Assembly: GCF_013168275.1 (NCBI RefSeq)
Contig: NZ_AP019547.1
Span: 2,046,001 to 2,110,000 of the forward strand
Source of the DNA: Candidatus Nitrotoga sp. AM1P
GTDB lineage: Bacteria > Pseudomonadota > Gammaproteobacteria > Burkholderiales > Gallionellaceae
Direction of reading: 5' to 3'
DNA length: 64,000 bases
Shown: piece by piece, positions 17,423 to 26,640 of the stretch
How the letters are laid out: each line of letters begins with the position of its first letter
Position numbering within the stretch: position 1 is the stretch's first letter
The notes under the pieces: model-generated
What the model was told of the DNA's origin: nothing
Database searches by the model: none
Seen by the model: only the letters and a program-made list of their open reading frames with translations
Position numbers and translations under genes: made by a program

Positions 17423-18172
17423 ATGTTAAATCTGAACCAAAAACACCATCTGCCGCATAACAGGCTTACCCTCAGTATGGCTAGAACCGACTCAGAAATT
17501 GAGGAAGCGCAACGTCTGCGGTATAAAATATTTGCTGAAGAAATGGGCGCCTTTCTGCCTGGCGCACATGACGGGATTGACAGCGACATTTTCGACCCCT
17601 ATTGCGAACATTTGCTAGTACGCGATAACAGCACCAACAAGGTGATCGGTACCTATCGAATATTACCTCCCGACCGCGCTCGAACCATTTGCGGCTACTA
17701 TGCAGAAACCGAGTTTGACCTGACGCGCTTGTCCCACCTGCGTGACCGCATGGTTGAAGTTGGCCGTTCCTGCGTGCATTCAAATTACCGCGATGGCGTA
17801 ACCATCGCCCGGCTATGGAGCGGTCTCGCCGACTATATGCACATGAACAACCATGAATACCTGATTGGTTGCGCCAGCATCAGCATGAACGATGGCGGAC
17901 ATTACGCTGCCAGCATTTTTAAAAAATTGAACAAGCTGTATGCGGCGCCCGCTGAATATCGCGTGTTTCCTCGCTGTCCGTTGCCGCTGGAGGCATTAGA
18001 CAGTACGCTTGAGGTCAACATCCCCCCGTTAATTAAAGGCTATCTACGCTTGGGCGCTTATATTGGCGGTGAACCGGCTTGGGATCCAGATTTCAACACT
18101 GCCGACTTATTCATATTGTTGCCCATGTCCAGGTTAAACGAAAAATATGCCAAGCATTTCATCAGTAAATAG
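17423..18172 (+). CDS. OlsB-type N-acyltransferase (GNAT, Acetyltransf_5 family)
   Basis: ATG 17423 has GGAG 6-9 bases upstream (the sequence GGAGACAACGATG also precedes the paralogue). The 249-residue product shows the OlsB/hemolysin-type GNAT pattern: LRYKIFAEEMGA, an acidic DGIDSDIFDPYCEHLLV block, VIGTYRILPP, the VEVGRSCVHSNYRDG motif, and IGCASIS. OlsB transfers a 3-hydroxyacyl chain from ACP to ornithine, the first step of ornithine lipid synthesis. The Pho box and the neighbouring PlsC/OlsA-like gene fit phosphate-sparing membrane remodelling. Acyltransferase family is firm; ornithine as substrate is inferred. Confidence 0.8.
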   Translation: MLNLNQKHHLPHNRLTLSMARTDSEIEEAQRLRYKIFAEEMGAFLPGAHDGIDSDIFDPYCEHLLVRDNSTNKVIGTYRILPPDRARTICGYYAETEFDLTRLSHLRDRMVEVGRSCVHSNYRDGVTIARLWSGLADYMHMNNHEYLIGCASISMNDGGHYAASIFKKLNKLYAAPAEYRVFPRCPLPLEALDSTLEVNIPPLIKGYLRLGAYIGGEPAWDPDFNTADLFILLPMSRLNEKYAKHFISK

Positions 18173-18394
18173 TTGATATATATGCTTTATATAGCTCCAT
18201 TTGCGACATGTTTGGAGAGATGTAAAACATAGGTGACCTCCTGGGAATATCCATTAAATACTTTCATTTGATGCGATTCGTCGCAATTTATAGAAGTGCC
18301 CGATCTAGTTCCGAGCAGCCTGAGTGGCTGTAGTAAAATCAGAGTATGGAATGCAGGGTATAGAATGGCTGTTTTATTATCGGAGGGCGGAGTT

Positions 18395-18847
18395 TTGGAT
18401 CTTATTTTATGGCGGCATGCAGATGCCAAGGACAGCGTGCCGGACGATGCTCGTAAACTTACAGCAAAAGGCGAAAAACAGGCTCAGCAGGTAGGGCAAT
18501 GGCTCAAATCCCATCTTCCCAAGGGTACGCGCATCCTTGTCAGCCCGGCAAAACGGGCGCACCAGACGGCAAATGCCTTGGGCTTGGAATTCGAAATCAC
18601 AAGACAAGTCGGCACAGGAGCATCCGTCAAATCAGTAATGGAAGCAGCGGGCTGGCCGAATGCCAAGGGTGCAGTGGTTGTGGTGGGCCATCAGCCTACC
18701 TTGGGACGCATAGCTGCGGCGTTGCTGTCGGGCGTCGAGGCTGAGTGGAGCGTCAAGAAGGGGGGAGTGTGGTGGTTTAGCAACCGCTTACACGATAATG
18801 AAACCCAAACCATATTGCGCGCGGTGATGTCGCCAGAATTTCTTTAG
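18395..18847 (+). CDS. sixA: SixA-type phosphohistidine phosphatase
   Basis: I choose the TTG at 18395 because GGAGG at 18382-18386 is ideally spaced and the resulting start (MDLILWRHADAKD) matches the family N-terminus. The earlier ATG at 18365 would add unrelated residues. The 150-residue histidine phosphatase carries the catalytic RHA near the N-terminus, RILVSPAKRAHQTA, and the second histidine in VVVGHQPTLG. SixA proteins remove phosphate from histidine phosphotransfer domains such as those of phosphorelays or the nitrogen PTS. Confidence 0.88.
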   Translation: MDLILWRHADAKDSVPDDARKLTAKGEKQAQQVGQWLKSHLPKGTRILVSPAKRAHQTANALGLEFEITRQVGTGASVKSVMEAAGWPNAKGAVVVVGHQPTLGRIAAALLSGVEAEWSVKKGGVWWFSNRLHDNETQTILRAVMSPEFL

Positions 18848-19084
18848 GCCATGAAGTCAATACCGCTTCTAAATGTCCCCATTTCTTTTCATTATTAAAA
18901 ATAAAAAACGGTCGCTCCGGGTGTCGAATAAAATCAAATTTTAGCTACGCTTCTTGTCATATTGCACATGGACTCAGTGAAAGAAAGATTTAATACACCC
19001 TTTTGCGACCCTTCGCAGAAAATAAGAACCGCATAGCTTTCAGGAGACTGTCTAAACCCCAAGATTCACAAGGAGCACGCTCAC

Positions 19085-19828
19085 ATGAAAATTATTGCCT
19101 GCTACAACATCAAGGGGGGTGTGGGTAAAACCGCAACGGCCGTCAATTTAGCTTATCTGGCCAGTCGTGAAGGTGCCCGCACATTGGTTATGGACTTGGA
19201 TCCGCAAGGTGCGGCTTCTTTCTACTTTCGTGTCAAACCGAAGATTAAAGGAGGCTTAAAAACGCTTATGGATGGCAAGCAAGGTTTGGATGAGCTAATC
19301 AAGGGAACTGATTATGCCAATCTCGACCTTATTCCTGCGGACTTTTCCTTCCGCAATATGGATCTATTTTTGGAAGATGCAAAAAAACCAACGCGGCAAT
19401 TACGAAAATTGCTTCAGAGTCTGGATGACGACTATGACCTTGTTTTTCTGGATTGTCCGCCCAGTATTTCGCTAGTATCCGAAAACGTATTTCAGGCGGC
19501 TGACGTCTTGTTAGTGCCGACCATTCCTTCTACTTTATCCTTGCGAACGTTCGACCAGATTCTAAAGTTTTGCAAAGAAAGTCATTTGGATGAGCTTCAA
19601 GTGCTGTCATTTTTTTCCATGGTGGACATGCGCAAACAGCTCCATCGACTTATCGTTGAAAAGCCACCAAAAACTTTAACCGGATTGCTTAACACGACTA
19701 TTCCCTATGCCAGCGATATAGAACGGATGGGGCTTAATCGCGCAGCCCTTGCCAGCTATGCTCCAACGTGTCGGGCAGCTTTGGCTTATGAGTCATTATG
19801 GGCAGAAATAAAAGAATCCATGAGCTGA
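19085..19828 (+). CDS. ParA/Soj-family ATPase, orphan
   Basis: This 247-residue deviant Walker ATPase has KGGVGKTATAVNLAYLA at residues 10-26 (signature lysines at both ends of the P-loop), a VMDLDPQGAASFYF switch, and the FLDCPPSISLVSENV Walker B. Such proteins position plasmids, chromosomes or protein cargo by DNA-dependent ATP cycling. No parB or centromere-like repeat is adjacent. Homologues next to SixA and the Pho genes might position polyphosphate or other granules, but that is speculation. A 7-bp hairpin follows at about 19822-19838. Confidence 0.9.
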   Translation: MKIIACYNIKGGVGKTATAVNLAYLASREGARTLVMDLDPQGAASFYFRVKPKIKGGLKTLMDGKQGLDELIKGTDYANLDLIPADFSFRNMDLFLEDAKKPTRQLRKLLQSLDDDYDLVFLDCPPSISLVSENVFQAADVLLVPTIPSTLSLRTFDQILKFCKESHLDELQVLSFFSMVDMRKQLHRLIVEKPPKTLTGLLNTTIPYASDIERMGLNRAALASYAPTCRAALAYESLWAEIKESMS

Positions 19829-19926
19829 AGATCAGCTCTGTAGAGTGAGATCGATTAGCTCAGAAATTAATCTCCTGCCTTTCTAAACAAAAGCTACGGC
19901 ACCCCTTTAATAAATTCTTTATTTTT

Positions 19927-19944
19927 CTGTCATATCCCTGAAAC
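19927..19944 (+). promoter_or_regulatory. Pho box upstream of the truncated olsB-like paralogue
   Basis: CTGTCATATCCCTGAAAC matches the PhoB consensus at about 13 of 18 positions, including a perfect first half-site CTGTCATA. It lies 43 bases before ATG 19988, the same spacing as at the full-length olsB-like gene. Confidence 0.65.
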
Positions 19945-19987
19945 ATCGTTGCACTATCCTGCGTCCATACATTCAAAGGAGACAACG

Positions 19988-20218
19988 ATGCTTAACCTGA
20001 TTCTGCAACCTAAGAAACCGTACCACATGCCAGCTTTGAGCTCGGCTATCATTAATGCGGAAGTGCGAGAGTCGCATCGAGTGAGATACCACATAGTCGC
20101 ATCTAAAATGAGTGTTTATTTAAATAACGCCAATGAAGAGATTGAACGCCAAATGTTTACCCACTTTTGCGAACGCGTGCTACCCGTTACTTTTCGTGAC
20201 TGGATGAAGAAACGTTAG
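19988..20218 (+). pseudogene. Truncated OlsB-like paralogue
   Basis: This 76-codon ORF starts at ATG 19988 after AGGAGACAACG. It aligns along its length with the N-terminus of the full-length gene at 17423: both begin MLNL, and SHRVRYHIVASKM parallels AQRLRYKIFAEEM. It ends soon after the HFCER block, before the GNAT acetyl-CoA/ACP site. It keeps its Pho box and ribosome-binding site. It is either a decayed duplicate or a short expressed protein derived from it. Confidence 0.75.
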
Positions 20219-20471
20219 TCAGCTGTGCCAAGTACTTACATTTGCGGTCCAGGTGTATGGAACTCTTATCCCATGCTGCCGTTTTACATACGGCCCTGGC
20301 AACCCTTAAATTCAAAGTACGTACAACAAACACCTCATTTACTAATTCCGCTTAGATCACCATTTTCCGGTTAAACGCGTACGCAATGTGGTGCGCGTTC
20401 TTTTTCCATCATCAAAAGCTTTGTTCCTCCCGTATCGGCGTGTTATGGCTGCCAGCGCTGTAAAATTCGCA

Positions 20472-20505
20472 GTGTAATAATTATGTAATAGAAAATGGCT
20501 ATAGT
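20472..20505 (+). promoter_or_regulatory. Pho box and -10 of pstCAB
   Basis: GTGTAATAATTATGTAAT at 20472-20489 matches the PhoB consensus at about 13 of 18 positions, with TATAGT at 20500-20505. This would be the phosphate-controlled promoter of the transporter operon. Confidence 0.65.
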
Positions 20506-20541
20506 TAGCTACGCTGTAGCGAACCTATCTTTGGAGAGAAT

Positions 20542-20580
20542 ATGACCAAACTAAATCGTTCTCTTTATTTATCTATTTAA
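20542..20580 (+). other. Mini-ORF MTKLNRSLYLSI in the pstC leader
   Basis: Twelve codons with TTGGAGAG about 6-8 bases upstream, right after the Pho promoter. It looks like the first residues of a signal peptide and could be the remains of a lost gene (for example a second pstS) cut off before the REP-like hairpin, or a leader peptide. Confidence 0.35.
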
Positions 20581-20624
20581 AAGCTCTGGCAACATGAGTT
20601 TGCAAGCTATAATTTTTGCCGGAT

Positions 20625-20657
20625 AAAATTTGAGGGGACCAGGCTCCCTCAAATTTT
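20625..20657. repeat. REP-like perfect 12-bp hairpin
   Basis: AAAATTTGAGGG (20625-20636) pairs exactly with CCCTCAAATTTT (20646-20657) around a short GGACCAGG-containing loop. It ends 19 bases before the pstC start and may affect translation or transcription of pstCAB. Confidence 0.65.
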
Positions 20658-20675
20658 GAGTCCTTTTAAAAAATC

Positions 20676-21638
20676 ATGCCAACGTTTTTACGTGATGTAC
20701 CTATGAAGCGCCATAATTTGCTGGACATTCTGTTCCGCAATGTCACTCGCTTGTCTGCATTCGCCGTGCTCGTACTACTCATTGCCATCATCGTTTCGCT
20801 GATAATCGGCAGCCTGCCCTCCATTAAAGCATTCGGTTTCCAATTTTTAACCAGTGCAGAATGGGATCCGGTCACGGACGAATTTGGCGCACTCGTTCCG
20901 ATCGTTGGCACGCTGGTCACTTCGGCCATCGCCTTGTTAATCGCTATCCCGGTCAGTTTCGGCATCGCGCTTTTCCTCACTGAACTAGCGCCGCGCTGGT
21001 TACGCCGCCCGCTGGGTATCGCCATCGAACTGCTGGCCGGCATCCCCAGCATTATTTACGGTATGTGGGGGTTGTTCGTATTTGCGCCGCTGTTTGCTGA
21101 CCATGTTCAGCCGTGGCTCATAGAAAAGCTGGGACCGCTACCGATATTGGGGCCGTTGTTTCAGGGCATTCCCATGGGTATCGGGGTGCTCACCGCCGGT
21201 ATTATTCTGGCTATCATGGTCATTCCCTTTATTGCCTCGGTGATGCGTGATGTATTCGAGGTTGTTCCCACGCTGCTCAAGGAGTCTGCCTATGGTTTGG
21301 GTGCGACCACTTGGGAAGTCATGTGGCATGTGGTGCTGCCCTATACCAAGATCGGTGTGGCCGGCGGGATTATGCTCGGTCTGGGGCGTGCGTTGGGTGA
21401 AACCATGGCGGTTACTTTCGTCATCGGCAATGCCCATCAATTAAGTGCCTCACTATTGATGCCGGGCAATAGCATCTCCTCCGCGCTGGCCAACGAATTT
21501 AATGAGGCCGTGGGCAAGTTATATACTTCAGCACTGGTCGAACTCGGGCTTATTCTGTTCCTAATCACGTTCATCGTGTTGTCGCTGGCACGTTATATGC
21601 TGTACATGCTGACAAAACGCGAAGGATCCACGAGCTGA
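20676..21638 (+). CDS. pstC: Phosphate ABC transporter permease PstC
   Basis: This 320-residue inner-membrane permease has six predicted membrane segments, beginning with [19 protein letters not shown]. It also has the EAA loop typical of binding-protein-dependent permeases ([21 protein letters not shown], then [16 protein letters not shown]). It forms the channel with PstA. No strong ribosome-binding site precedes ATG 20676; ATG 20703 is an alternative start. It is the first gene of pstCAB. Confidence 0.95.
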   Translation: MPTFLRDVPMKRHNLLDILFRNVTRLSAFAVLVLLIAIIVSLIIGSLPSIKAFGFQFLTSAEWDPVTDEFGALVPIVGTLVTSAIALLIAIPVSFGIALFLTELAPRWLRRPLGIAIELLAGIPSIIYGMWGLFVFAPLFADHVQPWLIEKLGPLPILGPLFQGIPMGIGVLTAGIILAIMVIPFIASVMRDVFEVVPTLLKESAYGLGATTWEVMWHVVLPYTKIGVAGGIMLGLGRALGETMAVTFVIGNAHQLSASLLMPGNSISSALANEFNEAVGKLYTSALVELGLILFLITFIVLSLARYMLYMLTKREGSTS

Positions 21639-21640
21639 TT

Positions 21641-22486
21641 ATGCTGACTCTCTACGCACGCCGCCGTCTGATTAATGCCCTGTGCCTGGGAGTTTCGGCC
21701 CTGGCCATGCTGTTCGGCCTGATCTGGCTGGGCTGGATTTTATGGACGCTGCTGGCAAATGGTCTGCCTCAACTGTCGATGGCCATCCTGACCCAGATGA
21801 CGCCACCCCCCAACAGCGCGGGCGGTTTGCTCAACGCCATTGCCGGCAGTCTGATGATGACCTTTCTCGCCGCACTGATCGGCACACCTATCGGCATATT
21901 GGCGGGCACTTATCTGGCGGAATTTGGCCAGCGCGGCTGGTTGGCGCCGACCACGCGTTTTATTAACGACGTGCTGCTTTCTGCTCCCTCTATCGTGATT
22001 GGTCTGTTCATCTATGAAATGTACGTCATCAAGATTGGGCACTTCTCCGGCTGGGCCGGTGCACTGGCCTTATCCATTTTAGTCATCCCGATCGTTATCC
22101 GTACCACCGAAAATATGTTGCGTCTGGTGCCGAATACCTTGCGCGAAGCGGCGGCTGCGCTGGGTGCGCCGCAATGGAAGGTGATCAACCTGGTGACGTT
22201 ACGTGCGGCACGGGCTGGCATCATTACCGGGGTGCTGCTGGCCGTGGCGCGCATTAGTGGTGAAACCGCACCGCTCTTGTTCACTTCGCTGAATAATCAA
22301 TTCTGGAGCAGCGATATGAATCAGCCCATGGCCAATCTGCCGGTCGTGATTTTCCAATTTGCCATGAGTCCCTATCAGGATTGGCAGAGTCTCGCCTGGG
22401 CGGGTGCGCTGCTGATCACGTTCAGCGTGCTCTCGCTCAATATCATGGCGCGAGTTTTGTTCCGCCAAAAATCAACAACTTATTAA
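21641..22486 (+). CDS. pstA: Phosphate ABC transporter permease PstA
   Basis: This 281-residue inner-membrane permease starts 2 bases after pstC, so it is translationally coupled. It has six hydrophobic segments and the EAA loop ([19 protein letters not shown]), followed by [18 protein letters not shown] as in PstA. It pairs with PstC to translocate phosphate. Confidence 0.95.
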   Translation: MLTLYARRRLINALCLGVSALAMLFGLIWLGWILWTLLANGLPQLSMAILTQMTPPPNSAGGLLNAIAGSLMMTFLAALIGTPIGILAGTYLAEFGQRGWLAPTTRFINDVLLSAPSIVIGLFIYEMYVIKIGHFSGWAGALALSILVIPIVIRTTENMLRLVPNTLREAAAALGAPQWKVINLVTLRAARAGIITGVLLAVARISGETAPLLFTSLNNQFWSSDMNQPMANLPVVIFQFAMSPYQDWQSLAWAGALLITFSVLSLNIMARVLFRQKSTTY

Positions 22487-22498
22487 GGATGCAGGCAG

Positions 22499-23272
22499 AT
22501 GAGCGTTGAAAAAACGGTTAATCCGAAGCTGGTGGTACGCGACCTGAATTTTTACTACGGGGCGGAGCGCGCCCTGAAGGATATCAACCTGACGATTCCG
22601 GAAAAAATGGTGACGGCCTTTATCGGTCCCTCAGGCTGCGGCAAGTCCACCATGCTGCGCACTTTCAATCGTATGTACCAGCTCTATCCGAAGCAAAAAG
22701 CGACGGGGGAAGTTTTGCTGGATGGTGAAAATATTCTCGACAAGAAGCAGGATCTCAATACACTCCGGGCCAAGATCGGTATGGTATTCCAGAAACCGAC
22801 GCCGTTCCCCATGTCTATTTATGACAACATTGCTTTCGGGGCGAAACTCTATGAAAACCTTAGCCGCCACGATATGGATGAGCGGGTGGAATGGGCATTG
22901 CGGAAAGCCGCGCTCTGGACAGAGGCGAAAGATAAACTGAAACAGAGCGGTACCGGACTGTCCGGGGGTCAGCAACAGCGTTTGTGTATCGCGCGTGCCA
23001 TCGCGGTTAAACCGCAAATCTTGCTACTCGACGAACCGACCTCTGCGCTGGACCCGATTTCCACGGCACATATCGAAAAGCTGATCGATGAGCTGAAAGC
23101 AGAGTTCACGATTATCATCGTCACCCATAATATGCAGCAGGCAGCGCGCGTGTCAGACTACACCGCCTATATGTATCTGGGTGACCTGATCGAATTCGGC
23201 GATACTAGAACGGTGTTCACTAATCCTAAGCGCAAGGAAACAGAGGATTACATTACGGGGCGGTTCGGGTGA
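22499..23272 (+). CDS. pstB: Phosphate ABC transporter ATPase PstB
   Basis: The 257-residue ATPase carries Walker A (GPSGCGKST), the Q-loop ([19 protein letters not shown], diagnostic of PstB), the signature LSGGQQQR, Walker B ([13 protein letters not shown]) and the switch histidine in VTHNMQQ. It powers PstCA. It starts 12 bases after pstA with a weak GGATG-type ribosome-binding site. phoU is not at the end of this operon, unlike in many proteobacteria. Confidence 0.97.
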   Translation: MSVEKTVNPKLVVRDLNFYYGAERALKDINLTIPEKMVTAFIGPSGCGKSTMLRTFNRMYQLYPKQKATGEVLLDGENILDKKQDLNTLRAKIGMVFQKPTPFPMSIYDNIAFGAKLYENLSRHDMDERVEWALRKAALWTEAKDKLKQSGTGLSGGQQQRLCIARAIAVKPQILLLDEPTSALDPISTAHIEKLIDELKAEFTIIIVTHNMQQAARVSDYTAYMYLGDLIEFGDTRTVFTNPKRKETEDYITGRFG

Positions 23273-23303
23273 GTGTTCGCTAGCCAACACTTTTTGCTAC
23301 TGG

Positions 23304-23448
23304 TCAGACACAAATTTTGTGAATTTCGGATAGCTTGCAGGTCAGGTTGACGACCAAATCGCTTTCCGATACATTCAGCGCATAGGGAAAAGTGCGTTTG
23401 TTTTCCCGATACACCAGCTCATCCCGCCATGAATTGGGTATCCTTCAA
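23304..23448 (-). other. Possible gene remnant downstream of pstB
   Basis: The minus-strand frame reads PNSWRDELVYRENKRTF, then SESDLVVNLTCKLSEIHKICV and stops at 23304. It looks protein-like but has no start and is preceded in frame by a stop. I do not recognise it. It may be the 3' end of a lost gene convergent with pstB. Confidence 0.3.
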
Positions 23449-23505
23449 CTTCAAAGTCGGCTTGATTTGAGTCCTTGTACAGCCGCTGCCAGAAAGGTCT
23501 CAGCC

Positions 23506-25569
23506 ATGTTTTCTTCTCCCACGCAGCGCGCCAACAAACGCAAATTTCTTGTTTTTTCAGGCACGTTCTTAGCACTCGCTGCGATCGGTCTGCTATTCAG
23601 CTACTCGCGTCCCGCAATCTACCTGGCCAGCACGCGGGTTCAGATCAACCCCGGTGCGGTTCAAGTCGAAGCGGCCGTATCCACCGGCGGCACGCAAGGC
23701 GCCAACGTGCCGCGCTCGCTCCTGAATGAGCTGCAAGTGCTGACCAGCCGCCCACTGGTCAAGGCGGTTCTGGAAAAAATGTCCGGCGCACAACGTGACA
23801 CCGCTTCCCGGTTAGGAGCGGACCCGGTTGCTGCCTTGCAAACCGGGCTACAGGCCAAGGTGGCCGAGGGCACGAACGTGGTCGAGGTGTCATCGCACGG
23901 TCCCGATGCTGCACTTGCCGCCATGCTGGTCAATGAATTGGTCGTTGCCTACACCGGCCAGTTGAACGATGCCTATGCAAAAACCTCAGGCAGCTCATTG
24001 ATCCAGATTAGTGACGAAGTCGCCCAACTTACCCAAAAGGTTCAAACCCAGCGCCGCCAGATGGAAGATTTTCGCTTGCGTCATAACATCGTCTCCTTCG
24101 AGCGCGAAGAAAACGAAGCCTTGGGCCGAATCAAGGGCCAAACCGAAGCGCTCAATAAAGCTCAGGAAAAATTGGCGATTGCCGAAGGCAAGCTGCGCGC
24201 AATGACCGAATCTGCAGCTGGTGGCAGACCCCTTGCAGCGCCGGTGCGACCCAATGTCACGCTGGAAAATCTGGAGCAGCGCGCATCCCAGGCCCGTGAA
24301 GAGCTTAGCGAGCTGAGCCGTGCCTATACACCTGCATACTTGGCGATGGATCCGCACGCACGTGCGGTCAGGAATCGCCTGGCCGAACTAGAGCGTCAGG
24401 TTGTCAATCAGCGGCAAAGCAGTGGGCAGGTGGCGCGGTCAGATCAAAGTTCGGCGTTGGCCGACGCGCGCGAGGAGGTCAATGCGGCACGGGATACCGT
24501 TGCCCGCATGGCACAGCAGGCAGCTGGCAACCGTGGTGCGCTGCAGCAGTTTGCCGCACACTTCAATGATTTTCGCATCATGCGCGACGAACTTGCGCCG
24601 CTGGAGTCGCTGCTGCGCGACGCAACCCAGCGCAAGGCGCGCCAGGAAGCGGGTGAAGCCGCGCGCAGGCCATCGGTGCGGGTGGTGGAGCCCGCTTTCA
24701 TCCCGCGCGAGCCGTGGCAACCGCAGTACACACGTGATGCGGCCATCGTGCTGGGCGGCGCCTTTTTGCTGGCACTGCTGGCGATGTGGGTGGTTGAACT
24801 GTTCAACCGGGTTGACGCGCCGCCCACTTGGATCGTGTCCCAGCCATCCTCTCACCCGTCACCTTACCCAGGCAATCCGAACTATGGTTTGGGATATGAA
24901 GCGGGGCAGGACAATGTGGCTGCCCTGGCGCACCGAAAGCCGCTTGCGGTGGAATATGACGGGCGCACGTCACTGCTACCGCCCGTGATCCACCCACGCG
25001 AGCTGCTGCAAGAAGAACTGACAGGCATCCTGACCAATGCCTCGCCCACCGTATTACTGTTTGCCCACCTGCTGCTCAGAGGGGTCAGCCCGGAAGAGGC
25101 GGTCGCACTACGCGGCAGTGACGTCAATACGGAGACACGGACACTACACATCGCAAGCGGCCAGGAAGGCGACGATTCGCGAACTACAGCGCGCGACATT
25201 CCGCTGGATAGCGCCTTGCATGAGGTGATCGTCAATACTTTCAAAATCACCCCGGCAGGCGACGCACAACCATTGCTCGGCGATGCGAATGCCAAACCGC
25301 TTGCGCTCAGTGACTTGACAACAGAACTGCTTTACGCGGCGCATGACGCGGGCGTCGACCAGCCCGCTGAAGTCACGCCGGACGCGCTGCGCCACACCTG
25401 CGCCGCCTTTCTGGCCCGCCAAGGCATTCGCATGGCCGACCTCGCCCGCGCAGTCGGGCAAATGAGCACAGCGCAGGCGGCCATCTACAGCGCCATGGCA
25501 CCCGCCGGAAAACGGCTGGGACTAGAGCAGGTAGAACGCTTAATGTCGGCAGTGCGACTGGCTGCCTAG
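23506..25569 (+). CDS. Wzz/GumC-type chain-length determinant fused to a degenerate tyrosine-recombinase-like domain
   Basis: From ATG 23506 (AAAGG upstream) the product has 687 residues. An N-terminal membrane segment (about 14-33) precedes a periplasmic Wzz-like domain with long coiled coils (about 170-390), then a proline-rich stretch (PREPWQP) and a second membrane segment (about 413-434). This is the GumC/Wzz arrangement that controls polysaccharide chain length. Instead of a BY-kinase, the cytoplasmic tail (about 510-660) resembles a tyrosine recombinase catalytic domain: RGVSPEEAVALRGSDV, PDALRHTCAAFLARQG and a tyrosine in AAIYSAM. The first catalytic Arg position is Ser and the first His of the HxxR box is Asp, so catalysis is unlikely. 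No polysaccharide operon is attached directly. Confidence 0.75.
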   Translation: MFSSPTQRANKRKFLVFSGTFLALAAIGLLFSYSRPAIYLASTRVQINPGAVQVEAAVSTGGTQGANVPRSLLNELQVLTSRPLVKAVLEKMSGAQRDTASRLGADPVAALQTGLQAKVAEGTNVVEVSSHGPDAALAAMLVNELVVAYTGQLNDAYAKTSGSSLIQISDEVAQLTQKVQTQRRQMEDFRLRHNIVSFEREENEALGRIKGQTEALNKAQEKLAIAEGKLRAMTESAAGGRPLAAPVRPNVTLENLEQRASQAREELSELSRAYTPAYLAMDPHARAVRNRLAELERQVVNQRQSSGQVARSDQSSALADAREEVNAARDTVARMAQQAAGNRGALQQFAAHFNDFRIMRDELAPLESLLRDATQRKARQEAGEAARRPSVRVVEPAFIPREPWQPQYTRDAAIVLGGAFLLALLAMWVVELFNRVDAPPTWIVSQPSSHPSPYPGNPNYGLGYEAGQDNVAALAHRKPLAVEYDGRTSLLPPVIHPRELLQEELTGILTNASPTVLLFAHLLLRGVSPEEAVALRGSDVNTETRTLHIASGQEGDDSRTTARDIPLDSALHEVIVNTFKITPAGDAQPLLGDANAKPLALSDLTTELLYAAHDAGVDQPAEVTPDALRHTCAAFLARQGIRMADLARAVGQMSTAQAAIYSAMAPAGKRLGLEQVERLMSAVRLAA

Positions 25570-25843
25570 ATTGACCCGTAGATGCTGGCCACTCCTACTT
25601 GATCTGAAGCCTATCCAGTTGGCGTAACTGTCCATCCTCCAACAGCCATACCTGACAGGTGACCAAGCCCTCTCAATATGCCGTCAACTAATTGAAAGAA
25701 ATAAAAATACAATCGCAAACACCAATCTTGAATCTGGATTGAGTCCCTTGGCACCTATCTCTTTAGCCAATGGTGCAGCCTTGAACGCGCCCCGCTTAAA
25801 GTGTTTGAGAACTAAATCAATATATATATTCAAATTCAAATTG

Positions 25844-26573
25844 TTATAGGCCATCTGGTTTGCCATCGATATTAATTGGGTAACCATCATTAACACGTAA
25901 GAACAACGTTGCATCACCACTAATTGTTGCAGTGACAGACGTTGCCTGACACCATTTTCCGTTGACACGTCTGAACCTAACTAACTGAGTAAAATCTCCA
26001 TTGCGAGCAGTGAAGAAAACGTTAAAATCTCGTGCCGTGCCTACTCCAAGGTCAATCTTGTGCAGCAATATCGCTTGGTTTTGAGCAATTTCTCCGACCG
26101 GCACAATCGTGTCAGCGGCATATGGATTTCCACTTTTCAGGGCAGTTTGGAATTCAGCGAGATCAACTATTCTGGCCGTAACGCCGTAAAGCGGATATCT
26201 CCCTTGATGCACTATAGTCCACGTTGAGAGATTACTATTGGCATCAACCCAAACACCAAAATAACAATAACTATCACCTCCTGTTGTGTAAGTGCGTTAT
26301 TTCTCGGGCTTGAGTCTCTAACTGTCCTACCAAGTTTTCTAGTCGTAATTCTAGAGAACTGAGACCGGTTTGGACGTTTTCTTGCTTGCGTATGCGAAAA
26401 AACTGACCTGTCATCCAACTTGCTAAGAAAAATGTCGGGCCAAAAGCAGTCATGACTGTCTTTAGGCTAAGAGGACTGTCTCAAAGGGCATAGGCAGTCC
26501 ACACTGCGGCCACGAACAAGGGTAGCCAGAATTCTCGTCGTAATTGCTTGAATGTTCTTGTGGAGAGACTCAT
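25844..26573 (-). pseudogene. Membrane-anchored coiled-coil protein with TGGDSYCY domain, decayed
   Basis: Reconstructed from ATG 26573: a basic start and membrane segment (FWLPLFVAAVWTAYA), then an in-frame TGA. Next come a second membrane segment, a short coiled coil (LSSLELRLENLVGQLETQA), and a one-base frameshift at HLHN (near 26285). The conserved TGGDSYCYFGVWVD block follows in the new frame, then HQGRYPLYGVTARIVDL and a C-terminal beta-rich part ending at 25844. I recall the GGDS(F/Y)CY motif from uncharacterised coiled-coil proteins of several phyla; function is unknown. Two lesions make it a pseudogene here unless the sequence contains errors. Confidence 0.65.
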
Positions 26574-26640
26574 CGTAATATCTATCTAACCTTAGTCTCT
26601 AAAGAGTAAAGGAACGCTGCCCTTATATAGGTTATTTAAT

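Larger units (their letters stand above)
20219..20675. other. Pho-regulated leader region of pstCAB
   Basis: The first 250 bases hold nothing recognisable. The remainder contains a Pho box (20472-20489), a TATAGT -10 (20500-20505), a 12-codon mini-ORF (20542-20580) with a ribosome-binding site, and a 12-bp perfect REP-like hairpin just before pstC. Confidence 0.6.

Noticed and set aside
25570..25680. Minus-strand stretch reading like a protein C-terminus (LVTCQVWLLEDGQLRQLDR)
   Set aside because: Only about 25 codons with no start and no recognised family; insufficient to call a remnant.
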